From positions 87,782,748 through 87,846,747 of the forward strand of contig CM056742.1 in assembly GCA_029851415.1 (NCBI GenBank): 64,000 nucleotides of DNA, given 5' to 3'. Shown here piece after piece: positions 31,797-42,500 of this stretch (its first letter is position 1; the number at the start of each line of letters is the position of its first letter). Source of the DNA: Eretmocerus hayati (lineage: Eukaryota > Arthropoda > Insecta > Hymenoptera > Aphelinidae). The notes below the pieces were generated by a model. The model was not told the DNA's origin. It did no database searches and saw only the letters and a list, made by a program, of their open reading frames with translations. A program made the translations under genes and the position numbers.

Positions 31797-33851
31797 GGGA
31801 CTAGGCGGGTAAGCATGGTGAATCGGCCCTTGTCAGGTATGGCCCCGAAAGTGATTCCCCCCAGTTTCTAACCCCAAACTATGAGGAAAGCAATAGTTTT
31901 GGAGGTCCCGAAGTCGCCCCTATGTTTTGGGGCAGCCTGGAAACCCTTTAGAAAACGCTAAAAATCGATGTTCCTTATATTGAATCGCATTCTGACGCAT
32001 CTCGATCAATCGTTCTGAAATTTTTTTGACATCCTTTTGAAACATTAGCAATTCGGAGGAGAGTGGTTTCATCTGGACAACTTTTGATTCAAGCCCCGGA
32101 TAAACGTTGTTGAAAAATGAAAATCAATTTTTAACCCTGTTATCTGTAATTAAGACGTTAGTGAACCATTTCATCGTATTTCTCGGCTTATTTTACGTCG
32201 GAAACCACTCTAAAATATATCATTCCTGGTGGTGGAAAGTGGTCAAAAACGTCAAAAATCAATTTCAATCAAATTTTTTTTCATAAACTAGCCTCTCCTG
32301 CGCATGCGCGTTGATTTACGATCCTGAAATTATCTTCAATCGATAGCTGGTGTAATTTCCTTCAAAATGACCCCTGCAAAAGTCGATTTGATGCAATTAC
32401 AGATGAGATATGACTGGTGCAGAAAACGGAAAAACCCAAGGTATCAAATCCGTGAATCCGCGCTTTCTTCAATGGCCTTGAAAGATGCGAATTTTTAATT
32501 GGGCCCTTTCTAACATGCGAAAATGTGTTTTTGATGTATTTTTTGACGCAGGAACCGAATACGCGGTCAGTTTTGTTCCAAACCTCCAGGATTTTTCACC
32601 AGATTCATAAAACCGACTCGATAATGGATGCTCATCTTCAGCCTTTCTACAATTATTTGAGATGGATTGTCGGTGTATGGGCAGGTTTGGGCGGATTGTG
32701 TACCAGATACAACTATGTTCCCTAATGTATTCTGAACAGCTGATGACAATGGTGATGGTTTCGACGCTCGAGGAAGCGCTGCTATCCTCATATAAGCTGG
32801 TCGATATAGTTTTCTCATATGAAATTAAACAACAAAATCCAGCTCGAACAATCTCACTCCCAGAAATCTCACTCCCACCGCTTCCTCGAGCCTCAAAACC
32901 ACCGGGATCGTCTTCGGCTTGTCAGAATACGTTAAGGGACATAGTTGTGTCTAGTTCACAATCCACTCGAACCTCCCCAAACACCGAAAATTCATCTCAA
33001 ATAAGTGTAAAAAGGCTGAAGATGAGCATCCATTATCGAGTCGGTTTTATGAGTCTGGTGAGAAATCCTGAAGGTTTGGAACAAAGCTGACCGCGTATTC
33101 GGTTTCTACGTTAAAAAATACATCAAAAACACATTTTCGCATGTTAGAAAAGGCCCAATTCAAAATTCGCATTTTTCGAGGCCATTGAAGGAAGCGCGGA
33201 TTCACGGATTTGATACCTTGGGTTTTCCCATTTTCTGTACCAGTCATATCTCAGCTGTAATTGCATCAAATCGACTCTTGCAAGGAGTCATTTTGAAGGA
33301 AATTACACCAGCTATCGATTGAAGATAATTTCAGGATCGTAAATCAACGCGCATGCGCAGGAGAGGCTAGTTTTTGAAAAAAAATTTGCTTTGAAATTGA
33401 TTTTTGACCACTTTCCACCACCAACAATGATATATTTCAAAGTGGTTTCCGACGTAAAATGAGCCGACGAATACGATGAAATGGTTCATCAACGTCCTAA
33501 TTACAGATAACAGGGTTAAAAATTGATTTTTATTTTTCAACAATTTTTTCCGGGTCTTGAATCAAAAGTTGTCAAGATGAAACCACTCTCCTCCGAATTG
33601 CTAATGTTTCAAAAGGATGTCAAAAAAATTTCAGAACGATTGATCGAGATGCGTCAGAATGCGATTCAATACAAGGAACATCGATTTTTAGCGTTTTCTA
33701 GAGGGTTTCCAGGCTGCCCCAAAACATAGGGGCGACTTCGGGACCTCAAAACTATTGCTTTCCTCATAGTTTGGGGTTAGAAACTGGGGGGAATCACTTT
33801 CGGGGCCATACCTGACAAGGGCCGATTCACCATGCTTACCCGCCTAGTCCC
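31797..33851. mobile_element. Foldback element FB1 with ~985-bp inverted arms
   Basis: The ends GGGACTAGGCGGGTAAGCAT (31797) and its complement (33851) open two arms. They stay alignable by eye to about 32785 and from about 32872, leaving a ~90-bp spacer. The arms differ by scattered substitutions and small indels. Read outward from the centre, both arms keep a similar 60-70 codon frame (LPRASKP...RLKMSIHYRVGFM), which may be a coding relic or simply arm homology. It resembles foldback-type non-autonomous DNA transposons; target duplication is unclear. Confidence 0.8.
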
Positions 33852-36800
33852 TTTGTCAAATAACGGGCAAGCATTTTTCCCATGAATGTTGAAAATTAAC
33901 GTAACACTTTTTGGTAAACTTCTAAATTCCCTAGATATCAGTCACTGACCTTGTTCTCCCTAATCTCAAATTGGATGAAGTTTCTAACATAATGGGAATT
34001 CGATCGAATGATCATATTGAAACTCAAACCTGTAGATTATCGAAAGTATCGAAAGAGTATTCAGAGAAAATCGGTAGTAGACCTTTGTACTCACTAATAC
34101 CGAAATTGGTCAACCGACCTCATTCCATTCGAGAAATTCGAGTATGGATGTACAACGGAAATTTGATAGAAGGATCATATCAAGGAATTAAACAAGTATC
34201 AAAAATCTTGGGAAAAATTCCATTAGTTATACCAGATAAATAAGAAACTACTCATCGATCATACCAATCAAAACGAATTAGTTTCGTACTTAACTATACA
34301 AAGTTCAGTTCACAACAAACTCAAAGCATATTGTAATATCGTACAAAAGTTGATGAATTTCATCATGATCGATTGACCTTATTATTGATCTCTACTCGAG
34401 AACACGGTAAATTTGAATGGTCATTGGTCATCTTGAATAATTAGGCTCATTGAGGAGGAAATTGTCTTTTGTATTCTATGTTCACACACTGGAACGTTTA
34501 TTTGGTTTGATGAGATCAATTCAGCTGTCCATCGGCGAATCTTCCTCCGGGACGATGTCGATCCTCAGCTGCAGTCAGTGGCAAGTATACGCTTTTCCGG
34601 GCCCAAGGCTGCTCATGCGCTCATGATGTCGCTATGCCTCCTCCCCGGCAAGTTTTTCGGTCTAAATTTGTCGTAACGACGCTATGTGGTTGGATTGGCC
34701 TCATAAGCCTTGAATCGGTTGAAAGTAATTGATCAGCTGATCGAAGTCGATGGGCTATATAAAATCTGAGTCCAATATCACGACTAGATAATGTCGGGGA
34801 TGGCTCGTCAGAATTAAGGTTCAATTGCTCTAGCCGCGTGGATAGAATGGTCCTGTGCGGTGAGCTAACAAATTGAGATGCTAGGTCAGATCTTGAGGAC
34901 CAGAAAATTTAACAATCATTGCGAGGCTACCGCACACTGAAACCTGCAACATGATGCATATAGGCAAAAAATGTGCTTCGTCAAACAAGAGTGCATTCCG
35001 AGGCTTGATCGATGTTGAATTGGGGAATTGTACTCGAAAATGGTTTTTTTGGTATTCGCACATGCTTGTGCATGGGTGAGAAGAGGGAGATATGGATAAT
35101 TATCTATTTGCATCTCTTCATCAGAAGCATGAAGCTCGGCCTCGATCTTGGTAGAAAAGAGGTAAAATGCTTTATTAGCCGGTCGAGATAACTCAGACAC
35201 GACCTCATACTCAAACTAGGATTTACAATCGATCCTACGACCATCAAATGTCTTATTGCGGTTTCAATTACCTTCAAAATTTGGACTGTGCAAGTCAGTA
35301 TTGAGATATTGCCCACAAAATTCCACATTATATTGAACCTGGGGAGAGAAATTGACAAGAATAGGGTTGATCAGGCCCATTTCTCGTCTCGATGCAATTC
35401 CAGATTCAGAGAATTCTACAATCCAATTGGGCTGACAGGTTTGCACTACAACACGCGCTAGCTTGTCGGACTCTAAGATTCTGACTGCGATTGTCCGATG
35501 CAGAAAGAACGGTCGTAGAAATGATCGAGATGAACGGATGTTGGAAAATACATATCACACGAGAAGAACCATGAAAACCGATGACATCCAGAGGATTCGT
35601 GAAGGACTCAGAAGACGTACCTCCCCTTGGGATATCGAGACAAATCTCTGCCCTCACGTGATGGAAATGATTGGTTTATTGTTCCAATTGAGAGAGAGCC
35701 AAATCAAAGTGAATATTATTTTGACAGAGCCATGATTGCTCGTACAATATTTCATGTCCAAATAGGTCAAATTGAACAAAAGTCATGCCTGGCAATGAAG
35801 AATGAGTACAAGATTGAGCAGTTTGAACATCCATCGATACCGACAAGTAATAATTTCGCCTGTAAAAATCAGAATTTGACTGAAAGTCATGATTTGGCGT
35901 AATGCCTCGAAACAAATCGAAATCTCATCGATAGCGCTACTCACTATGCGCTTCCAAAGTGATTTTCAAGCATTTCAAAATTGTTTAAGACTGCCTGTAA
36001 TTGCGGCGAAAGATATGTAAATTTTGAGCACTGGCCGGACTTCATTTTTCCTTTTGTCCTCGATCCGCTTGGATACGGGGTATTTCTCATCGATCGGCCA
36101 AGTAGACTCGACAATGATCTCGTATTCAGTCCAGTCTGTGCGAATGATATTTGGACCAGATAACGTATATTGGGGCCTGATGTAATATCCAACAATTCAC
36201 ACTGTTCATCGGTGAAATCTCCAACGTCGACAAATGCGAGTTGTGCAGTAATCAAATCTTCCTGTGACAAGAATTGAACAGTGAAAGGGTCTGACGGGCC
36301 CTTCTCGCCCTCCTACGTCATTGTACTTCCTACAGGAACAAGAATTGCATCACAAGGTAACGTGAAATATGGTTTCAGCAATTAATTGTGGTTTGATTGG
36401 TCCAACAACTGTTCTAGGAATATCAATGTTATTCGAAACCCATAAGCAAATATTTTCTAATTCAGTGTCAAGCCACCAATGAGATTGATCACTGATTGGA
36501 TTTGCATTGTCATAACGAGAGAACGACATGGCAGGTTTCTTGAAACATGATTTTGTCTGTTGGCCATAGACCGATCTGTTGCCAAGGGTCATATTTTTCA
36601 TGGAAAATTCAAAGATCTTACTCAATTTTCTACTCTTTGAGGATTTAGGACAGTAATTTTTTGACTCTCTGTCGGAAAGCATTTTTGGTGAGTTTTACTT
36701 CTCAACTGGGACCTCATTTTTGTCCTTATTATGGTCACTTTCTACGAACAGCTCAGATTTGAGCTTGACATCGGGAAAATTGAATTGGCGGTCGCTTGTA

Positions 36801-37927
36801 ATGAAGACGAACATAAGCCTCTGGTGCCTTGTGCCACAAGTATCTTCATTGTTGCTGCAGTTTCCGTCGATTGATCGTGCAGCTTCATAAAAGAGAGCAC
36901 GCAACTTAATCTACGGGCACATTATTCTATGTCTTGAACATTCGAGAGGCATTTGCAGAAACTTGTAGTTAATTTTGTCATGTAGGTGACTGAACGAGAG
37001 GGAGAAAAAATTTTTTAGAATCCAGAAAAATTGATTTTGCCGTTATTATTGGTCACAAGCTCTAGGAAAACAAGTATGGATATGAAATTTTACTCAGGAA
37101 AAGTGTGGATTCCTTACCAAAGAAAAATTCAGTAGGCAAATATTGAAAGCTATAATAAGACCCATCCACATTCAGATGAATACACCCAATGAGCTGATCT
37201 GGATGTTATGATGGTCACTATTAGCTATATCCATTCAGCATTTCTTGAACAAGACCGCATTCATCCATTACAAATTATAACTGGTCAATGATTCCATGAT
37301 TGATAGGTTCCGAGAATAATCAAATAAAATGACCAATATTTCATCAAAAGTCAAAAGATTGACAAAAATGTCACAGACAGTTTAATTTTTCATGACCGAA
37401 GTGCTCGATTCATCAAGAATATACCATATTCGATGCAGAATTTTGAAGAATTCCATACAAAACTCAAAAATTAACGGTCAAAGTACGACCAAGTGACTCA
37501 AATTGCAATAATTCTCACGTATATAAATAGGATAAATGATCCAAGTTCATATAAGAAAACGAGGACTATGTCCAGAAGTTCTTAGCCATTGGGCGGATTT
37601 CTCGAATTTTTTCGGCACATGGAATTCACAATCAGTGCTACTGGATTTGTGCCACATTCTTGAATATTTATATACTTCAGTAGGTTCTATCCGCCTCATT
37701 GTGCTATAAATGCACGTACAGTATTCTCATGTTGTATTAAAGGTATGTTACATTTTATCGAAGATTATTGACAGTAGTCAGAATGTACAAAAATTGATGA
37801 ATAACATTTTAGACTTCAAAAAAGTTAGAAAAGATGAATTTCTCAGAATTTGTTTGATCCCAAATTCGGTATTGAATTGGTTGCAAAATTATAAAATAAT
37901 ATTGGGTGATACGCTATCGTAAGTCTC
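33852..37927. other. Unassigned region with faint coding-like tracts
   Basis: About 4 kb without a recognised element. A 90-codon plus-strand frame at 33971-34243 has no family that I know. On the minus strand, tracts at 36904-36350, 36270-35944 and 35219-34916 read as protein-like once frameshifts are allowed. Two of them share an EYEII/EYEVV followed by ...S..W/RP pattern (near 36115 and 35190). TATA-like CTATATAAAA (34752) and CGTATATAAATAGG (about 37519) occur. This may be a decayed gene or old element; I cannot name it. Confidence 0.3.
37923..37927. repeat. BEL1 target-site duplication, left (GTCTC)
   Basis: GTCTC immediately precedes the 5' LTR and is repeated right after the 3' LTR (46257-46261). 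Five base pairs is usual for BEL/Pao. Confidence 0.9.
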
Positions 37928-38041
37928 TGTTCGGGAGAGTCGGTTGATTTTCAAATATTCGAGAGCGAGAGAATCAGGGTAAATGCGATGAAATTACCTC
38001 TCCTTGAAATCGTATGATTTGCGGACGTCTCATGATTGGCG

Positions 38042-38049
38042 TATTTAAA
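38042..38049 (+). promoter_or_regulatory. TATA-like box in the LTR
   Basis: TATTTAAA about 114 bp into the LTR, repeated at the same place in the 3' LTR. Position and sequence fit the U3 promoter; the transcription start is not determined. Confidence 0.5.
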
Positions 38050-38295
38050 TTTCCTAGAAATTTGGCAACATCGCTCTTCTCAAGATTCTCTCGGGCTCGA
38101 CTGTGATCTAGCTTCGACGAACCGGCAGTTGACCACGGACCGCCGAGCAGGCAAAATTGTAAGCCTGACTCTCGCTCAATTTCGCGCCGCGAGCTCCATC
38201 GCATTTTCATCGCGACTTTTCTCTTCGCGCCTAATTTTCACCCCTCACTTCTCTCGCGCCTTGTCTTTAAACACATGTAGTGAAACGGAACAAGA

Positions 38296-38301
38296 AATAA
38301 A
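38296..38301 (+). promoter_or_regulatory. Polyadenylation signal AATAAA in the LTR
   Basis: AATAAA about 250 bp downstream of the TATA-like box and 135 bp before the LTR end; the 3' LTR copy would serve to end the element RNA. Confidence 0.5.
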
Positions 38302-38441
38302 CGTTTCGCCTTTTTTATTCAGCAAAACCGAGTGACTAGTGATTTTGCACGCTTCCACGCCCTCTTAATTTTCGAGCGCCCCATCCCGCCTCTGATAGGT
38401 TTTTATTCTAAATATTTCTGGGCACGTCGTGAACATTTTTT

Positions 38442-38459
38442 TGGTAGCAGAGCGTGGTT
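38442..38459 (+). other. Primer-binding site, initiator-tRNA(Met)-like
   Basis: TGGTAGCAGAGCGTGGTT starts 7 bases after the 5' LTR. Against the 3' end of eukaryotic initiator tRNA-Met (recalled, not looked up) 16 of 18 positions are complementary, including the first 11. It would prime minus-strand synthesis. Confidence 0.65.
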
Positions 38460-39541
38460 GGGGCTCTAAGTTCGGTTTCGCGTTTTAATAGTGGCATCGT
38501 TGGTGTTCGAGTAAATCTCGTCGCGCGAGTGAAAGTGATGTGAGTGCGCGAAGAGAAAGGAGCTCGCGGCCGTTGGACATTTGGAGTTCAACGCGAGCAC
38601 ATCACGAGGCAATAAAAGCCTCATCTACTGGGCAACGACACCGGAGTCTACAAGTTGCAGACATCCCCGGCCCCGCAGCAAACAGCAGCGTGGCTAAAAA
38701 AAAAAAAAAAAAAAGGAGCATCAGCGGGTGAGCACATCGTCACGAGCTGCAGCAGGGCAAGCCGCGTGGAATTTTTCACGCGCACCCGGGTATTATCCCG
38801 CGCATCGCGCCATCACCTGCTGCCAGCCGGAGCTACGTCACATCGGCGTTGCTTCCCACCACCGCTGCTCTCTCCTGCCCGCTCGCCTCAACCCGTCATC
38901 TTCGCTGCTGCGCGGGCCGCGCACGCTACTTGGAGAGCGGCGCACAGTAAAAGAGTGGGGATGAGGTGGCTGTTCAGCGACACAGTCATCGCGGAGTAAT
39001 TTGGTGAGCGTATCGTTCCTTTTCTAGTCTACAATATGTGTCGTGCGGACTCTCTCGCACTTAGTATTCCTATACGCTCAGCTGCGAGCCACGACAGCTG
39101 ATTGAATCACACGCGACGCATATATTGGGCGTTCGCGAGGCTCGCAGCATTGCATGAATTTTGTATCTACTCCACATATGAATATTGTCCGTGGTCAGCT
39201 ATGAATGGTTGTGGTTGTTGATTCTTGTGTGGCGCATTAGGGTCAAGCTGCAGCAGAAGTTAGACGCGATCGGTCAATTTGGCAATAGTTAATGGATGGG
39301 TGCAGATCGGTCGACCCAACGCTCTGGCGTCTCTGTGTTAGTAAAGCAGCTGATCCATCTCAACCTTTCTTCAGTTGAGAGAATTTTATTTACTCGATCG
39401 GTTTTTAGTCTCGCGCGTTAGTGTGCGTGTAATTTTAGTGGTTTTGTGTATTTTGTACGAGTTTTATATCTTGAACTGAGTTGGAATTTTAACGGTTTTT
39501 TTTTTTAATTTTTGTTCTATCTGTGATATTTAATTGCAATT
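38460..39541 (+). other. BEL1 5' untranslated leader
   Basis: A ~1.1-kb leader with an A-run at 38698-38714 and several short open frames, none with a recognisable domain. The main ATG at 39542 follows AATTATGGCA. Confidence 0.6.
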
Positions 39542-42500
39542 ATGGCAGCTAGATTACTTTTCGATAGACAACTAAGATTAGTAGCTTACATTCGTAATTT
39601 CAATACAAATACTGCCAAAAAGGGCAAAGAAAACATCACGGTGAACTTCCTCAAAACTCGCTTGGAGTTGTTAGAGAAATATTGGACTGAATTTTGTCAA
39701 AATGATTTGAATTTACAGCAGTATGCCAATGAACTAAAAGAGGAAGAATATCTTACAAAATTAGGGTTTCTTGATATAGAAGGTACATATTCAGAGTTGA
39801 AGTCTGATTTATTAGACAACATTGCCATATTATCAGTTCCACCGGAAACAACGTCAGAAAATGGTTCAGTGCATAGTTCCGTCCACAATTCGGTACAAGA
39901 ACAAGATGCTGCTGCTAATTTCCCACCGAATCAAAATTATTATCCGTTTCAACCGTTCGATGCGCAACAGCTGATACGCGCATCATCTGAATTGCAGTCA
40001 ATTCCTAGGCTGCAACCGCCTAAGTTCTCGGGTAAACAAGCTGATTGGGAATTTTTCAAAGAACGCTTCATGTCCGTAATTGGTGATAATCCTGATTTGT
40101 CGCCGTCTGCTAAATTGAACCATCTACTTAACTCGGTCGAAGGCGATGCGGAGAAAATGATGAAAGGAGTAAAGTCGAGTTCTACAAGTTTTGTGGTTGC
40201 ATGGAATAAATTGTGTCGGCGTTACGATAATTCTCGGCTGAGATTGAGCACACATTTGAATGCATTAATCGATTTAGCTCCAATTGCAAAAAAATCAGCG
40301 CAAGCTTACGTAACAATCATGAACCAAGCGGAGGAAGCAATTCAGGGGTTGCGGGATTTGGAATGCCCGGTGGATGAATGGGATTGTTGGCTTATACACT
40401 TGATAGTTAGAAAATTAGACCCTGGTACCAGAGAAAGTTGGACAATTGCTCAAGAACACGTTGAGGGTTTTTCGACATATGCATCATTATCTTCCTTTTT
40501 GGAGACTCGAATTCAATCGCTGAATGCAGCTCATGCGGGTTCTGTCCCATTTAATGATTCAAAACCTAACACATCGTCATTTGGCAGATCTCAAAATAAT
40601 TCCAATCGAAGAAATGTAAATTCAAACTTTGGAAATTCCCAGAGTAATAAAGGTCAATCTAGCGGTCAACTTTCATGTTGTAATTGTAAAGGTGATCATG
40701 CATTGCATAATTGTGATAAATTTTTAGCATTGTCTGTCCATCAAAGATTTGAATTTTGCAAATCGAATCGTTTATGTTTAAATTGTTTAAAGTCTGGTCA
40801 CTTCGCAGAAAAATGTAAATCAATTTACAAGTGTTCTAAATGTCAAAGGCCGCATCACACGAAATTACATATGGAATCAACGAGTGCTTCAAAACCAGTA
40901 GACGCTCAAAGCAAATCGCTGCAGACTGATTGTCATCTGATTCATAGTTTTTCTGCTGTTTCGAAGCAAGCGCGTCTAGTAGCAACGGCGCGTATTTGGT
41001 TGCAAGGTCCTCATGGACAAAAGGTAGAAGCTCGTGCTTTAATCGATCCAGGTTCGGATTGTTCGTTTGTCGCGGATAGAGTAGTTCAAGCGTTGAATCT
41101 GCCGTCTCGCAAACTCAGGTTGGGGATCAATACGATTGGGGATAGACGCACAGTCGTTTCGACGAGTGAAGTCTCGCTCACGCTGTTGTCGAAAATTGAT
41201 TCAAAATTCTCTCTCGATATCGAGGCACTGGTTCTCCCGGAACTTACCTCATTTTTGCCTAGGTCAACCGTGAAATGTGACGATTGGTCGCATTTGCATG
41301 GATTGACGCTTGCTGATCCGGAATATTTCATTCCTGCAAAAGTCGATTGCTTATTGGGTACCGAAGTTTATAGCGAAATTCTTCGGGAAGGTTTGGTAAA
41401 GGGTCCCCCAAGAACTCCTACCGCGCAGAACACAGCATTGGGTTGGATTCTCACTGGAGGTACGGAGTCGGGTGTGGAAACTGTGAATCCTCGTGTCGTT
41501 TTGTCTTTGCATGCTGGCGTTGATAGTTCTCTGTCAGATCAGCTAACTAGATTTTGGGAAATTGAAGAACTCCCAGCTACTCGTCATCTCACAGCTGAGG
41601 AGGAGTATTGTGAAAAATTATTCACGTCTTCTGTCGAGCGCACGCCTGAAGGACGCTTCGTCGTGCGCCTCCCTTTTACTCAAAATACTCATGAAGCTTC
41701 GTTTTCTGAATCTAGGGACGTTGCGGTGGCATGCTTACTAAGATCTGAGAAAAAACGACAACGAGATTCGAAATTGGATGGAGCGTACACCGAATTCATG
41801 GAACAGTACGAGTCATTGGGACATATGAAACGCACTCAGCCACCAGATGGGACGACTCCAGCGCCATCTTATCTGCCACATCATCCAGTTTTTCGTAAGG
41901 ACAGCGACAAAATTCGAGTCGTTCTGAATGCTTCGCATAAAACAGGTAATGGTAAAAGTTTAAATGATTTTTTATTGGCTGGCCCCAAGCTTCAAAATGA
42001 TCTAACATTGGTATTGATTCGCTGGAGATTTTTCAAATATGGATTTTGTACAGACATAGTGAAAATGTTCAGACAAATTTTGGTACATCCTGAGGATGTA
42101 AATTGGCAAAGGATTGTCTGGCGGTCATTGGGACAAGAAGAAATCCTTGACTTCGTTTTGCTAACGGTCACTTATGGTACAGTTTGTGCACCGTATCTGG
42201 CGATTAGAGTTCTCCTTCATTTGGCAGAGATTTACAAAGATGAATTTCCTATCGCAGTTTTAATTATACTGTTTCGTAGATACATGGATGATTTATTCGG
42301 GGGAGGGGATACTCTACCAGCCGCTTTGGAAGCTCGGGACCAGCTGATCTCGATAATGTCATGCGCCTGTATGGAACTTGGAAAGTGGTCGGCAAATCAC
42401 TCGGATTTGTTGAGAGGGCTCTCTTCAGAAAACTCAGGTGACATTGCGATAGAACTCGACGATGTCGTTTCCACTCTTGGATTGAAATGGTCTCCGCATG

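Larger units (their letters stand above)
37928..38435 (+). repeat. BEL1 5' LTR
   Basis: 508 bp, TGTTCGGG...GTGAACA, essentially identical to 45749-46256. It contains a TATTTAAA promoter-like box and an AATAAA signal. Confidence 0.97.

Noticed and set aside
33971..34243. 90-codon frame as a host gene
   Set aside because: No recognisable family, promoter, exon partner or second copy; left as unassigned within the surrounding region.
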